A stretch of 64,000 nucleotides of DNA from Pseudomonas alliivorans (GTDB lineage Bacteria > Pseudomonadota > Gammaproteobacteria > Pseudomonadales > Pseudomonadaceae). This document shows, in pieces, positions 43,930-53,616 of this stretch; the stretch's first letter is position 1; every line of letters starts with the position of its first letter. The stretch spans positions 1-64,000 of the forward strand of contig NZ_JAFFZW010000002.1 of assembly GCF_017826695.1 (NCBI RefSeq), in the 5' to 3' direction. Made by a program: the position numbers and the translations under genes. The notes under the pieces are model-generated. The model worked only from the letters and a program-made list of their open reading frames with translations. It did not search any database and was not told the origin of the DNA.

Positions 43930-45066
43930 TCAGCGCAGGTCCTGAACCATTTCTGCCAGCACGCTCAGCACGTCCTTGCCCAGCTGCGCCGAGCGTTTGC
44001 CTGACCAGCCAGTGACAGGGTCGGGGGCGTTGTCGTTGTCCTTGAACGGCATCTCCAGCGTCAAGGCCAGGCATTTGTAACGCTCGCCAACGCTGTTGCA
44101 GGCCAGGTTCATATTGGCCTGGCCTGGGGCGCTTCGTGGGTAACCGTACACGCTCTGAAAGTCGACCGTGATCTCGCCCAGGCGGCGACGGAATTGCTCT
44201 TCCAGTTGCTGCTGTTTGGCGGTATAGCCTGGGTTGCCTTCGCAGGCGGCCGTGAAGACGTAGGGGATTTCCTCGTCGCCATGCACGTCAAGGAACAGGT
44301 CAACACCGTACTGCTCCATCTGCTGTTTGACGAAAAACACCTCAGGGCTGACTTCCTCGGTGCTGTCTTGCCAGGCGCGATTCAGATCCTTGCCGTTGGC
44401 ATTGGTGCGCAAGTGACCGTGAAAAGCGCCGTCGGGGTTCACGTTTGGCACCAGATAAAGGTCAGCATTGGCCAAGAGCTGCTGCATGGCGGCATCGCCG
44501 TCCTGCTGAAGGCGCTCGATAACCCCTTCCATGAACCATTCGGCCATGTGCTCGCCGGGGTGCTGCTGGGCGATCATCCAGATGTTGCGCTTGCCTTCGG
44601 CGCCGTCGCCTTTGCGCAGTAACTGAATATCGCGGCCCTCGACGCTTTTGCCGGTCGCCAGCAGTTGCATCCCGGCCTGTTCCTGAGCTTGCTCGATCAG
44701 TTCGTCATGACGCTTGCGGCTGTAGGGTTCGAAATATGCGAACCAGATTTGCGGCTGGCTTGGCGACAGGCTGAAATCGAGAGCCTTGCCATCGAACCCT
44801 GAAGGTACCCGGAACCATTCCTCGTGGTCGTAGGACGCAACCGCGTGGTAACCGGTCCATGCGTTATTGAACGTCGATTCGCTAGCGTTGGTCAGGCTGA
44901 AGGTGTGGGGCACGCCAACCTCCATGCCCTCGACCTTGAAGTGGAACCACTGAAAATGACCGCTTTGGGTGTCGGGTCTGATGGCCAGTTTGATGCAAGC
45001 CGGGTCGCTGGCATCCAGGACCTGAATGTTACCGCTGTCGAAGTCTGCGTTGATGATGAGGGTCAA
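43930..45066 (-). CDS. M14 zinc carboxypeptidase, cytosolic (CCP-like)
   Basis: The 378-residue protein has an N-terminal beta-sandwich (FHFKVEGMEVGVPHTFSLTN) followed by an M14 domain. Zinc ligands are in QQHPGEHMAEWFMEG (HxxE) with the His in FLDVHGDEE; the substrate-binding Arg is in GKDLNRAWQ and the catalytic Glu in ALTLEMPFKDN. It resembles the bacterial relatives of cytosolic carboxypeptidases that trim Glu tails from proteins in eukaryotes. There is no signal peptide. Its bacterial substrate is not known. Confidence 0.9.
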   Translation of the reverse strand: MTLIINADFDSGNIQVLDASDPACIKLAIRPDTQSGHFQWFHFKVEGMEVGVPHTFSLTNASESTFNNAWTGYHAVASYDHEEWFRVPSGFDGKALDFSLSPSQPQIWFAYFEPYSRKRHDELIEQAQEQAGMQLLATGKSVEGRDIQLLRKGDGAEGKRNIWMIAQQHPGEHMAEWFMEGVIERLQQDGDAAMQQLLANADLYLVPNVNPDGAFHGHLRTNANGKDLNRAWQDSTEEVSPEVFFVKQQMEQYGVDLFLDVHGDEEIPYVFTAACEGNPGYTAKQQQLEEQFRRRLGEITVDFQSVYGYPRSAPGQANMNLACNSVGERYKCLALTLEMPFKDNDNAPDPVTGWSGKRSAQLGKDVLSVLAEMVQDLR

Positions 45067-45154
45067 GGTGCGTGCCTGCGTATGTTATGCGTTCAAGGCA
45101 ATCACTTTACACCGATCCGCTCGCCACAGACTTCTCTGAAACGGTCATTCAGCG

Positions 45155-45697
45155 TCAGGAAAGCACCTCGGCCGTGACCATCAGGCTGCACAGGAACGCG
45201 GTCATCAGGCACCAGGCCAGGTAGGCGCGTCGTTTGCGCCGATGCCAGTTGCCTGCGCCCAGCAGTGAGGCGGGGGCCTGAAGTTCACGCCAGACGCGTT
45301 CGCTATGCTGAAATGCAGCGAGGTGTCTGGTATCGGCGTCGAGCCAGTGCCGAAATTCGATCCGTTCACTCGCGGTCGCGCTCGGGCTTTGCAGGTGCAC
45401 GTACCAGCGGCTGGCCTGTTCCTGAATGACCTGATCATCAAGGGTTTTTGCGGGGGTGCAGCCATGGGCCTGCCTGAGTGCGCGGACCATCGCGCGCTCT
45501 ACTTTGGCAAGATCGACGTCAAGGAAGCGGGCAATCTCGGCGTAAGGCAGGCCATCGAGACGGCTGAGGAGGAAAATCTGTCGGGTACGACGCGACAGTC
45601 TGCCGAGGGCGTGACGTGTTTCGACCGTACGCGCCGACGGAGGTACGTCTGGCAGTTTGGCGGGCAGGGGCAATAAAGACGAGAGCTGGCTACTCAT
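45155..45697 (-). CDS. Sigma-region-4-like / DUF4880 fusion with C-terminal membrane anchor
   Basis: The 180-residue protein joins an ECF-type sigma region 4 HTH (ALGRLSRRTRQIFLLSRLDG, LPYAEIARFLDVDLAKVERA) to a FecR N-terminal DUF4880 domain (IQEQASRWYVHLQSPSATAS, RIEFRHWLDADTRHLAAFQH). It ends in one membrane helix (LAWCLMTAFLCSLMVTAEVL). Sigma region 2 and the FecR periplasmic domain are absent. The start is uncertain (ATG 45697, or 45760 adding 21 residues; neither has a clear ribosome site). It sits beside a Fur-controlled sRNA, so an iron-linked regulatory role is possible. Confidence 0.75.
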   Translation of the reverse strand: MSSQLSSLLPLPAKLPDVPPSARTVETRHALGRLSRRTRQIFLLSRLDGLPYAEIARFLDVDLAKVERAMVRALRQAHGCTPAKTLDDQVIQEQASRWYVHLQSPSATASERIEFRHWLDADTRHLAAFQHSERVWRELQAPASLLGAGNWHRRKRRAYLAWCLMTAFLCSLMVTAEVLS

Positions 45698-45950
45698 GAT
45701 GTATCGCTCGCTGATCTTCCATAGAAATTCTTCCTTGAGCCTATAGGTTTCATCCATCACGCAATCAGCCTAATGAATGCGAGAATCATTCTCAAGTGAA
45801 AAGGCGCTGCAATTACGATTTATCTGGCAGTTACAGCCGCTGTCGGTGCAAAAAAATGACTTGAGACGTCATTGCTTTGATATCATCCGCGCCATTCTGA
45901 AACACTGTGCAACACCCCAGACTTCATTAGCCTGAAGCAGCGAAAAACCA

Positions 45951-46063
45951 AAAAAAAGACCCGGCAAAAAAGCCGGGTCAAAAACCGTGATTAGCCTGAT
46001 GAGGAGATAATCTGCAAGCCGACCTAAGACTTCCAGGTTATCCAGCCAGTCTCGCGACCAGCT
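45951..46063 (-). ncRNA. prrF: PrrF iron-responsive small RNA
   Basis: On the minus strand a transcript of about 113 nt would start near AGCTGGTCGCGAG (46063) and contain the diagnostic core TTATCTCCTCATCAGGCTAA followed by TCACGGTTTTT. It ends in the terminator stem GACCCGGC/GCCGGGTC (45958-45979) with a run of T. The core matches the region of P. aeruginosa PrrF1/PrrF2 that pairs with mRNAs for iron-containing proteins (sodB and others) under iron limitation. A Fur box overlaps its promoter. Ends are inferred from the promoter and terminator. Confidence 0.9.
45958..45979 (-). terminator. Terminator of prrF
   Basis: An 8-bp stem GACCCGGC/GCCGGGTC with a 6-base loop is flanked by A-runs on the plus strand, giving seven T residues after the stem in the minus-strand transcript. 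Confidence 0.9.
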
Positions 46064-46067
46064 GATG

Positions 46068-46089
46068 CAATAATAATCATTATCATTTG
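46068..46089 (-). promoter_or_regulatory. Fur box and -10 of prrF
   Basis: The minus strand reads AAATGATAATGATTATTATT, close to the Fur consensus (GATAATGATAATCATTATC). The -10 candidate TATTAT (46070-46075) lies inside it, seven bases before the proposed start. Fur with iron would block transcription, so prrF should be made when iron is scarce. Confidence 0.85.
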
Positions 46090-46124
46090 CCAGTCAAATG
46101 TTTTGACATCCTCATAGAAAGAAA

Positions 46125-46152
46125 CAATCCATCGGCGTCTGTCGATGGATTG
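46125..46152. terminator. Hairpin downstream of Lrp/AsnC gene
   Basis: A 10-bp stem CAATCCATCG/CGATGGATTG (46125-46134 and 46143-46152) with an 8-base loop lies 31 bp beyond the regulator stop. T-rich tracts flank both sides (TTTCTTT on the minus strand), fitting a terminator. Confidence 0.7.
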
Positions 46153-46182
46153 TGCCTTTTTCCTGAATACTTCTTTTCTTCC

Positions 46183-46650
46183 TCAGTCCAGCGGCAATTC
46201 AGTCGTGCGCTTGACCGTGCTCATGGCGATGTTGGAGTGCGCTTCGTGCACGTGTGGCAGTTGCAGCAGATGGTCCCGCAGAAAGCGCTCGTAGCTGGCG
46301 ATGTCCTGTGCCACGACCTTGAGCATGAAATCCATGCCGCCCGCCATGGTGTAGCACTCCAGCACCTCAGGGTGGCCGATGATCGCTTCTTCGAACTCGG
46401 CCAGATATCGCCTGCCGTGACCGGACAGCTTGACCTCGACGAACACTGTCATGCTCAGCCCCAGCTTTTGTGCGCTGAGCAGCGCGACGGTGCGCTCGAT
46501 CAGGCCTTCTTCCTGCAGTCTGTGGATGCGTCGCCAGCAGGGTGACTGCGACAGCTCGACACGCTCGGCAATCTCTGCCGCCGACAGGTCGGCGTCATGT
46601 TGTAACAGGCGGAGAATCTTGCGATCGATAGGGCTCAATTTAAGCTGCAT
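46183..46650 (-). CDS. Lrp/AsnC family transcriptional regulator
   Basis: The 155-residue regulator has an HTH (DADLSAAEIAERVELSQSPC, WRRIHRLQEEGLI) and a RAM ligand domain (VLECYTMAGGMDFMLKVVAQ). It is divergent from the large indolepyruvate oxidoreductase gene across 186 bp and very probably controls it in response to an aromatic amino acid or a derived keto acid. Confidence 0.92.
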   Translation of the reverse strand: MQLKLSPIDRKILRLLQHDADLSAAEIAERVELSQSPCWRRIHRLQEEGLIERTVALLSAQKLGLSMTVFVEVKLSGHGRRYLAEFEEAIIGHPEVLECYTMAGGMDFMLKVVAQDIASYERFLRDHLLQLPHVHEAHSNIAMSTVKRTTELPLD

Positions 46651-46836
46651 GAATTGACCTTGTTTTTTGTTTTTTTCGAAGAGGGCATGCTCAATATCAG
46701 CAGATATCTGTCAATTTAGAAAGAAAAAGCCTCTTTTCTACAGGCAGTCTAATGACAAGGCCGCCGGGCTCGACCCTCCCGGCGAGATGGACCTGACTCA
46801 TAAGAAAGCCTGAATAAAAACAAGAGAGGTAATCGC

Positions 46837-49800
46837 ATGACCCTGGCTGATATTCGTCTGGACGATAAATACCGGCTCGCCACCGGCAACCTGTACCTCA
46901 CCGGTACACAGGCGCTGACCCGGCTGCCGATGCTGCAGAAGCAGCGTGACGAAGCGCGCGGGCTCAATACCGCAGGTTTCATTTCCGGTTATCGCGGTTC
47001 TCCATTGGGCAATCTGGATAAAAGCCTGTGGGATGCAAAGGATTATCTCCAGCAGAATGCCATTCACTTCCAGCCGGGCATCAACGAAGAACTTGCGGCC
47101 ACGGCGGTGTGGGGCAGCCAGCAGGTCAACCTGTTTCCCCAAGGCAAGTACGACGGGGTCTTTGCGCTCTGGTATGGCAAAGGTCCAGGTGTCGATCGTT
47201 GCGGTGACGTCTTCAAGCATGGCAACTCTGCGGGCGTTGCCGCCAACGGCGGGGTGCTGATCCTGGCGGGCGACGACCATGGCTGCAAGTCATCGACCAT
47301 TGCGCACCAGAGCGAACATGCCTTCATCGCTTCGATGATTCCGGTGCTCAACCCCAGCAATGTTCAGGAAATCCTCGATTACGGCATCATCGGCTGGGAG
47401 CTTTCGCGCTACAGCGGTTGCTGGGTGGCGATGAAAACCATCGCTGAAAATGTCGATTCCTCTGCAGTCGTCGAAGTCGATCCGTTGCGCATGCAGACCC
47501 GCATCCCCGAAGACTTCGCGCTGCCCGAAGGCGGTCTGCATATTCGCTGGCCGGATCCGCCGCTGGCGCAGGAAGCACGTCTCAACACTTACAAGATCTA
47601 CGCGGCCAGAGCGTTTGCGCGTGCCAATGCGCTAAACAAGGTGGTGATTGATTCTGCGCAGCCCCGGCTGGGTATCGTGACCACTGGCAAATCCTACCTG
47701 GATGTACGGCAGGCGCTCGAAGAGCTGGGCATCGACGAGCAGCTCTGCGATCAGGTCGGCATTCGCGTGCTCAAGGTCGGCATGAGCTGGCCGCTGGAGC
47801 CGGTGTCGGTGCATGACTTCGCCCAGGGACTGGACGAGATTCTGGTCGTCGAAGAAAAGCGCAGTGTTATCGAAGATCAATTGACCGGCCAACTGTACAA
47901 CTGGCCCGTGGACCGTCGCCCGGTGGTGGTAGGCGAGTTCGACGAGCACGGCTGCTCACTGCTGCCGAACCTGAGTGAATTGACCCCGGCGATGATCGCG
48001 CGGGTCATCGCCAAACGGCTTGCTCCGTTCTACAGCAGCCCGCAGATCGAAGCGCGCCTGCAGTTTCTCAGCGAGAAGGAAAAAGCCCTTCAGGCGCCAT
48101 TGTTCACGACCCAGCGCACACCGCATTTCTGTTCCGGGTGCCCGCACAACACGTCTACCCGGGTACCGGAAGGCAGCCGTGCACTGGCGGGCATTGGCTG
48201 TCATTACATGACGATCTGGATGGACCGGGCGACCGATACGTTTACCCAGATGGGCGGCGAGGGCGTGACCTGGATCGGTCAGGCGCCGTTTACCGAAACT
48301 GCGCACGTGTTCCAGAACCTGGGCGACGGCACCTATTTCCACTCAGGGCATCTGGCGCTTCGCGCTGCGGTCGCGTCCAAGGTCAATATCACCTACAAGA
48401 TTCTCTACAACGACGCCGTGGCCATGACCGGCGGACAGCCCATCGATGGGGTGTTGCGTGTCGATCAACTGAGCCGCCAGGTGTTCAACGAAGGCGTGCA
48501 GCGGATCGCCCTGGTGTCTGACGAGCCAGACAAATACCCGGACAGAGAAGGCTTTGCGCCTATCACCACGTTCCATCATCGACGTGACCTGGACAGCGTG
48601 CAGCGTGAGCTTCGCGAGTTCAAGGGCGTTTCGGTGATCATCTATGACCAGACCTGTGCCACCGAGAAGCGTCGTCGCCGCAAACGCGGCACCATGCCCG
48701 ACCTGGAAAAGCGTGCGTTGATCAACCCGGCGGTGTGCGAGGGGTGCGGTGACTGCGGTGTGAAATCCGGCTGTCTGTCTGTGCTGCCCAAGGAAACTGC
48801 ACAGGGCCGCAAACGTGAAATCGACCAGAATGCCTGCAACAAGGACTTCAGCTGCGTTGAGGGCTTCTGCCCCAGTTTCGTCACCGTTCATGGCGGCAAG
48901 CTGCGCAAGCCGGTCCTGCCTAAACAGGTCGAAGCGTTCGCCGCCTTGCCTGAGCCGGCTCTGCCTTCACTGGAGCGGCCGTTCAATATTCTGCTGCCCG
49001 GCGTCGGTGGCACCGGTGTGACCACCGTGGGCGCGATGCTGGGGTATGCCGCCAATCTGGAAGGCAAAGGCTGCAGCGTGCTGGATCAGGCCGGGCTGGC
49101 GCAGAAGTTTGGTCCGGTGGTCAGTCACATTCGCATCGCAGCGCGCCAGCAGGATTTGTTTGCAGTGCGGATTGCCGCCGGCGAAGCACATCTGTTGCTG
49201 GGTTGCGACCTGTTGGTGGCGGCCGGGCCGGATGCAATCGCCAAGCTGGACAGCGCGATTTCCCATGCGGTGGTCAACAGTCAGCAAACGCCGACTGCAG
49301 AGTTCACCCGCAACCCGGATGCAGTGTTCCCGGTCGAGGCCATGAAACAGACCATCGTCGATGCGGTGGGCGCGGACAAAACCCACTTCGTTGAAGCTAC
49401 ATCACTGGCGACACGGTTGCTGGGCGACAGTATCGCCAGCAACCTGTTCATGCTCGGTTATGCCTACCAGCTGGGTTTGATCCCGTTGACGTCGCACGCC
49501 ATCGAGAAAGCCATCGAGCTCAACGGTGTTTCCGTCAGCCTCAATCAACAGGCTTTCCTGTGGGGGCGTCGTACCGCTCATGACCCGGCCGCCGTGGAAG
49601 CATTCGTCAATCCCCAACAGCAGCCCGTCGAGCCGCCACAACTGTCACTGGAACAGCGTATCCAGAGCAATCTGACCACGTTGATCGACTACCAGAATCA
49701 GGCGTATGCCGACCGTTACCTCACACTGGTCAGACGTGTGCAGGATGCCGAAGCAAGGCTGTTCCCGGGGCAGCACCCCATGCTGACCGAAGCCGTGGCG

Positions 49801-50319
49801 TTCAACTACTTCAAACTGCTGGCGTATAAGGACGAGTACGAAGTGGCACGTCTGTACAGCAACGGAGATTTCACGCGACAACTGGAAGCGCAGTTCGAAG
49901 GGGATTACCGCCTTGAGTTTCATCTGGCGCCTTCATGGCTTGCCAGGCGCGACCCGCACACCGGACAACCGCGCAAGCGCAGCTTCGGTCCCTGGATGTT
50001 GCGAGCATTCGATGTGCTGGCAAAATTCAAGTTTCTGCGCGGCACGGCGCTCGATCCGTTTGGTCGCAGCCTTGAGCGTCGTCAGGAGCGCGAACTGATC
50101 GAGCGCTACGTCAGCGATGTCGAGCTGATTATGCAGCACCTGCAGGCTGGCAATCGTCACACCGCCTTGAGTCTGGCACGCCTGCCTGAGCGCATCCGCG
50201 GTTATGGCTACGTGAAGGAAAGTGCAATGAAGGCTGCGGCGATTCAGGCCAATGTGCTGCGTCGCAGTCTTGAAAATGGGGAGATGGCCGCGCCGAAGCT
50301 GTATGAGGTGGCGGCATAA
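46837..50319 (+). CDS. Indolepyruvate:ferredoxin oxidoreductase, IorA-IorB fusion
   Basis: The 1160-residue enzyme oxidatively decarboxylates aryl pyruvates made from aromatic amino acids, passing electrons to ferredoxin. It contains an N-terminal pyrimidine-binding region (FISGYRGSPLGNLDKSLWDA) and a TPP-binding domain (SGCPHNTST; LAGIGCHYM). A ferredoxin-like cluster site follows (PAVCEGCGDCGVKSGCLSV; CVEGFCPSF), then a gamma-subunit domain (LLPGVGGTGVTTVGAMLGYA) and a C-terminal region of about 300 residues. GAGAGG lies seven bases before the ATG. Control by the divergent AsnC-type regulator is likely. Confidence 0.92.
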   Translation: MTLADIRLDDKYRLATGNLYLTGTQALTRLPMLQKQRDEARGLNTAGFISGYRGSPLGNLDKSLWDAKDYLQQNAIHFQPGINEELAATAVWGSQQVNLFPQGKYDGVFALWYGKGPGVDRCGDVFKHGNSAGVAANGGVLILAGDDHGCKSSTIAHQSEHAFIASMIPVLNPSNVQEILDYGIIGWELSRYSGCWVAMKTIAENVDSSAVVEVDPLRMQTRIPEDFALPEGGLHIRWPDPPLAQEARLNTYKIYAARAFARANALNKVVIDSAQPRLGIVTTGKSYLDVRQALEELGIDEQLCDQVGIRVLKVGMSWPLEPVSVHDFAQGLDEILVVEEKRSVIEDQLTGQLYNWPVDRRPVVVGEFDEHGCSLLPNLSELTPAMIARVIAKRLAPFYSSPQIEARLQFLSEKEKALQAPLFTTQRTPHFCSGCPHNTSTRVPEGSRALAGIGCHYMTIWMDRATDTFTQMGGEGVTWIGQAPFTETAHVFQNLGDGTYFHSGHLALRAAVASKVNITYKILYNDAVAMTGGQPIDGVLRVDQLSRQVFNEGVQRIALVSDEPDKYPDREGFAPITTFHHRRDLDSVQRELREFKGVSVIIYDQTCATEKRRRRKRGTMPDLEKRALINPAVCEGCGDCGVKSGCLSVLPKETAQGRKREIDQNACNKDFSCVEGFCPSFVTVHGGKLRKPVLPKQVEAFAALPEPALPSLERPFNILLPGVGGTGVTTVGAMLGYAANLEGKGCSVLDQAGLAQKFGPVVSHIRIAARQQDLFAVRIAAGEAHLLLGCDLLVAAGPDAIAKLDSAISHAVVNSQQTPTAEFTRNPDAVFPVEAMKQTIVDAVGADKTHFVEATSLATRLLGDSIASNLFMLGYAYQLGLIPLTSHAIEKAIELNGVSVSLNQQAFLWGRRTAHDPAAVEAFVNPQQQPVEPPQLSLEQRIQSNLTTLIDYQNQAYADRYLTLVRRVQDAEARLFPGQHPMLTEAVAFNYFKLLAYKDEYEVARLYSNGDFTRQLEAQFEGDYRLEFHLAPSWLARRDPHTGQPRKRSFGPWMLRAFDVLAKFKFLRGTALDPFGRSLERRQERELIERYVSDVELIMQHLQAGNRHTALSLARLPERIRGYGYVKESAMKAAAIQANVLRRSLENGEMAAPKLYEVAA

Positions 50320-50636
50320 AGACAGGCTGCCCGATGACTGACTGATTGCGCACCTCGACGGGTGTGCAATCCAGTCTAGGGTGTATTCAAAAGGGTGTTA
50401 ATGTTGTTCTCATATATTCTTTTGAATTGTTTTTGATAGAGATTTTATAAAAGACTATTGAGCTGATTAATAGAATTGAATTTTATTTTTTATGCGCGGT
50501 CGTCGAGTTCTAAAAATAAAAAGAATATTTGCTCTAAGTTTAAAGTTTGAAAGTGTGATGCCGAAAACTTCATGCAGGTTACACCGGCAGGGAGTCGCCA
50601 AATACATCACACTCAAAAACTTATCAAGAGCTTTAT
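50320..50636. other. AT-rich leader of chemoreceptor gene
   Basis: The 317-bp gap is markedly AT-rich in its middle (50400-50530). A weak hairpin (GCGCACC/GGTGTGC, about 50347-50365) follows the upstream gene. No small gene with a ribosome site was found. It presumably carries the chemoreceptor promoter. Confidence 0.5.
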
Positions 50637-52541
50637 ATGCTGACTACTCTCCTGGGCAACATCAGTGTCAGGTCCAAGCTTGTTCTGGGCTTCACGCTGG
50701 TCATTTTGCTGACTGTACTTATCGCGTTGACAGGCTGGTCGGGCATTGTCTCGCTGAGCGAACGTAGCGAACGCACCGCCGACATAAGCAAGTTGAGCAC
50801 TCTGACTCGGGACATGCGCATTGCCCGCTTGTCATTTACGATCAACTACGACGCCGAACGCGCCAGCAACTGGCTCAAAGCGTACGAGACCCTGGATAAC
50901 CATGTGCGCTATGCCGCAACGGTGTTCACCTCCGATATCAATGTGCCGCTGATCAATGCATCGCTGGCAGCCATGAAAGATTATCGGATTCATTATGACA
51001 ACCTGATGCAAGCCACTGAAGCGCGAGAGGCCACCCGGTTGGTATTTGGTCGACACGCTGATGCCGCAGCAGAAGATCTGCAGAAACTGCAAAGTTTCGC
51101 AAACTCCATTGAGGGCAGTGCGCAGTTGCGGGAAACATCCGCTGAGGCATTGATGGTCTTTCAGAAAATGCGCTTCGATGTACGCGGGTACACGTTTTCG
51201 CTCAAGGCCGACAGCAAATTGGTCGCTGAAGCGTCCATCAAAACGGCCATTGATTTCATGAAAACGCTGAGCGCATTCAGTGGTCAGGCCGATACCGTAA
51301 AAGCTCTTCAGGATGCCCTGACTGCTTACCAGAGCGCGATCGCTCAGTTCGCCAGCGCCCAGGCCAGAATCGACGAAGCTCAGGCGGGTGTTTCCAAAAA
51401 CATCGAAATCCTTCTTGCGTCCGCCGACCAGCTTTCCAAAAACCAGGTCACCCTGAGAATGGAGGACATGAACCAGGCCAGGTCGCTGCTGATCCTGTGG
51501 CTGGTGTCGGCACTGGTGGTCAGTATCATTGCGGCCTGGGTCATTACCCGATTGATCGTCGGCCCCTTGATGGAAACGCTGAAGCTGGCCGAACGTGTGG
51601 CGGATGGCGACCTCACCGACAGCCGCGTTATCACCCGCAAGGACGAACTGGGTCTGCTGCAAGGCACCATGCAACGTATGACGGGCAACCTTCGCGAGCT
51701 GATTGGCGGACTGCGCGACGGCGTTACCCAGATCGCCAGCGCGGCGGAGCAGTTGTCTGCCGTGACCGAGCAGACCAGTGCCGGGGTGAACAGCCAGAAA
51801 ACCGAAACCGATCAGGTTGCGACAGCGATGCACGAGATGTCCACGACCGTGCAGGACGTGGCCAGAAATGCCGAGCAAGCCTCACATGCCGCAGTCAATG
51901 CGTCGATGGAAGCGCGCGAAGGCGACAGCGTTGTTGCCAGAGCAATCACTCAGATCGAAAGTCTGGCCAGCGAAGTCGAACATTCCAGGTCGGCCATGGA
52001 CGAGCTGAAAAGCGAGAGCAACAAGATAGGCGGCGTTCTGGACGTGATCAAGGCGGTTGCCGAGCAGACCAATCTGCTGGCCCTCAATGCGGCCATCGAA
52101 GCGGCACGCGCCGGAGAGGCCGGACGAGGCTTTGCAGTGGTTGCCGATGAAGTGCGCAGCCTTGCGCAGCGTACTCAGACCTCCACGGAAGAAATTGCCT
52201 CGCTCATCGGTGGTCTGCACAGCCGAACGGCGCGGGTCGCGACTATTCTGGAGAGCAGCCGGACATTGACGGAAAACAGCGTGGAACTTACGCGCGACGC
52301 GGGTCGGTCCATCAATAACATCACCTCATCAATCTCGACCATCGAGACCATGAATCACCAGATCGCCGCTGCTGCCGAGCAACAAAGCGTGGTGGCCGAG
52401 GAGATCAACCGCAGTGTGCTGAAGGTGCGGGATATTTCCGAGCAGACCGCATCGGCCAGCGAGGAAACGGCTTCATCGAGCATCGAACTCGCACGCCTTG
52501 GTGTGCACCTGCAAGGCCTGGTCAGCCGCTTCCGGGTCTGA
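50637..52541 (+). CDS. Methyl-accepting chemotaxis protein, HBM sensor type
   Basis: The 634-residue receptor has a first membrane helix ([20 protein letters not shown]) and a long helical periplasmic domain (about 35-280, all-alpha, as in helical bimodular HBM receptors such as McpS). A second helix ([20 protein letters not shown]), HAMP ([20 protein letters not shown]) and the signalling hairpin [20 protein letters not shown] follow. HBM receptors often sense TCA intermediates or other organic acids. No C-terminal CheR-binding pentapeptide is present. Confidence 0.93.
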   Translation: MLTTLLGNISVRSKLVLGFTLVILLTVLIALTGWSGIVSLSERSERTADISKLSTLTRDMRIARLSFTINYDAERASNWLKAYETLDNHVRYAATVFTSDINVPLINASLAAMKDYRIHYDNLMQATEAREATRLVFGRHADAAAEDLQKLQSFANSIEGSAQLRETSAEALMVFQKMRFDVRGYTFSLKADSKLVAEASIKTAIDFMKTLSAFSGQADTVKALQDALTAYQSAIAQFASAQARIDEAQAGVSKNIEILLASADQLSKNQVTLRMEDMNQARSLLILWLVSALVVSIIAAWVITRLIVGPLMETLKLAERVADGDLTDSRVITRKDELGLLQGTMQRMTGNLRELIGGLRDGVTQIASAAEQLSAVTEQTSAGVNSQKTETDQVATAMHEMSTTVQDVARNAEQASHAAVNASMEAREGDSVVARAITQIESLASEVEHSRSAMDELKSESNKIGGVLDVIKAVAEQTNLLALNAAIEAARAGEAGRGFAVVADEVRSLAQRTQTSTEEIASLIGGLHSRTARVATILESSRTLTENSVELTRDAGRSINNITSSISTIETMNHQIAAAAEQQSVVAEEINRSVLKVRDISEQTASASEETASSSIELARLGVHLQGLVSRFRV

Positions 52542-52606
52542 TCTCACAGCATCGTCGCCAGGCGATGCCTGACGGTTCCGGCGCGCGGGCAACATGGCGC
52601 GCCGGA

Positions 52607-53512
52607 TCAACGGCCCCACATTTCCATCGCGAAATCGACGAAGCTGCGCAGCTTGGGCAGTCGATAACGGTCCTGCACATACAGCAGGTTCATGGGGCGT
52701 CTGGGCAGCTGATAGTCCGGCAGCAGCGCCACCAGTCGGCCTTCATTCAGATCGCGGTGCACCAGTGCGTCCGACAGCATCACGATACCCATGCCTTCCC
52801 GGGCCGCATTGCACAAGCCTGAGGAGGTATTGATCAGCAGGGAACCCTGCACGTCCACCAGCACTTCACCTTCCGCACCGGTCATGCGCCAGCGCTTGCC
52901 TGTGTCACGCCATCCATCGCCTGCCTGGTAAGCGAACGCCAGACAGTTATGCGCACGCAAGTCCTCGGGTCGAATCGGCGTGCCGTGGCGAGCCAGGTAG
53001 TCGGGCGAGGCGCAGATGGTCAGGGTGTAATCCTGCAAGGGTCTGGCAATAAGGGGTGAAGACTCGGGGAGGGCACCCAGCCGAATGGCGATGTCGAAGC
53101 CATTGTCAACGAGGTCCAGCCGCTGGTCACTCAACACCAGATCGAGCCTGACCTGCGGAAAGCGTCGGGAGAATTCGGCCATTGCCGGTGCTACCACTTC
53201 TGAGCCGAAGGTCAGCGGTGCAGTGATGCGCAAGGTGCCTGCGGGTTCGCCCTGGGCCTGTTCGGCGAGTTGCTCGGAGGCGGCCACCAGCCCCAGCACT
53301 TCCAGACAACGTTCGTAGTATTGCGTACCGAATTCGGTCAGGCGCTGACGGCGAGTGGTGCGGATCAGCAGACTGACGCCCAGACGCTGTTCCAGTGAAC
53401 GCAGGTGATTGCCGACCATGGTCGTGGAGATCGAGCACGCCTGCGCTGCACCCGTCAGGCTGCCGGTTTCGACCACTTTTACATACACGGTCATGGCCTG
53501 AAAAAGGTCCAT
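52607..53512 (-). CDS. LysR family transcriptional regulator
   Basis: The 301-residue regulator begins MDLFQAMTVYVKVVETGSLT with HTH QACSISTTMVGNHLRSLEQR and ends in a LysR substrate-binding domain (LRITAPLTFGSEVVAPAMAE; GFDIAIRLGALPESSPLIAR). ATG 53512 has GGGA seven bases upstream; an ATG two codons earlier is possible. It is divergent from the aminotransferase gene and probably regulates it. Confidence 0.9.
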   Translation of the reverse strand: MDLFQAMTVYVKVVETGSLTGAAQACSISTTMVGNHLRSLEQRLGVSLLIRTTRRQRLTEFGTQYYERCLEVLGLVAASEQLAEQAQGEPAGTLRITAPLTFGSEVVAPAMAEFSRRFPQVRLDLVLSDQRLDLVDNGFDIAIRLGALPESSPLIARPLQDYTLTICASPDYLARHGTPIRPEDLRAHNCLAFAYQAGDGWRDTGKRWRMTGAEGEVLVDVQGSLLINTSSGLCNAAREGMGIVMLSDALVHRDLNEGRLVALLPDYQLPRRPMNLLYVQDRYRLPKLRSFVDFAMEMWGR

Positions 53513-53616
53513 TATCAATTCCCGCTTTAAAATGATTGAAGTGAATCGCTGTTTATCCAGCGCTGGTGGTTAACGATACTGCAAAAACACGTCGTTCACC
53601 TATGGAGCTTCACCTC

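Noticed and set aside
45761..46182. A possible protein gene on the plus strand driven by the Fur box
   Set aside because: No ORF with a start and ribosome site follows on the plus strand, while the minus strand shows the complete PrrF layout.
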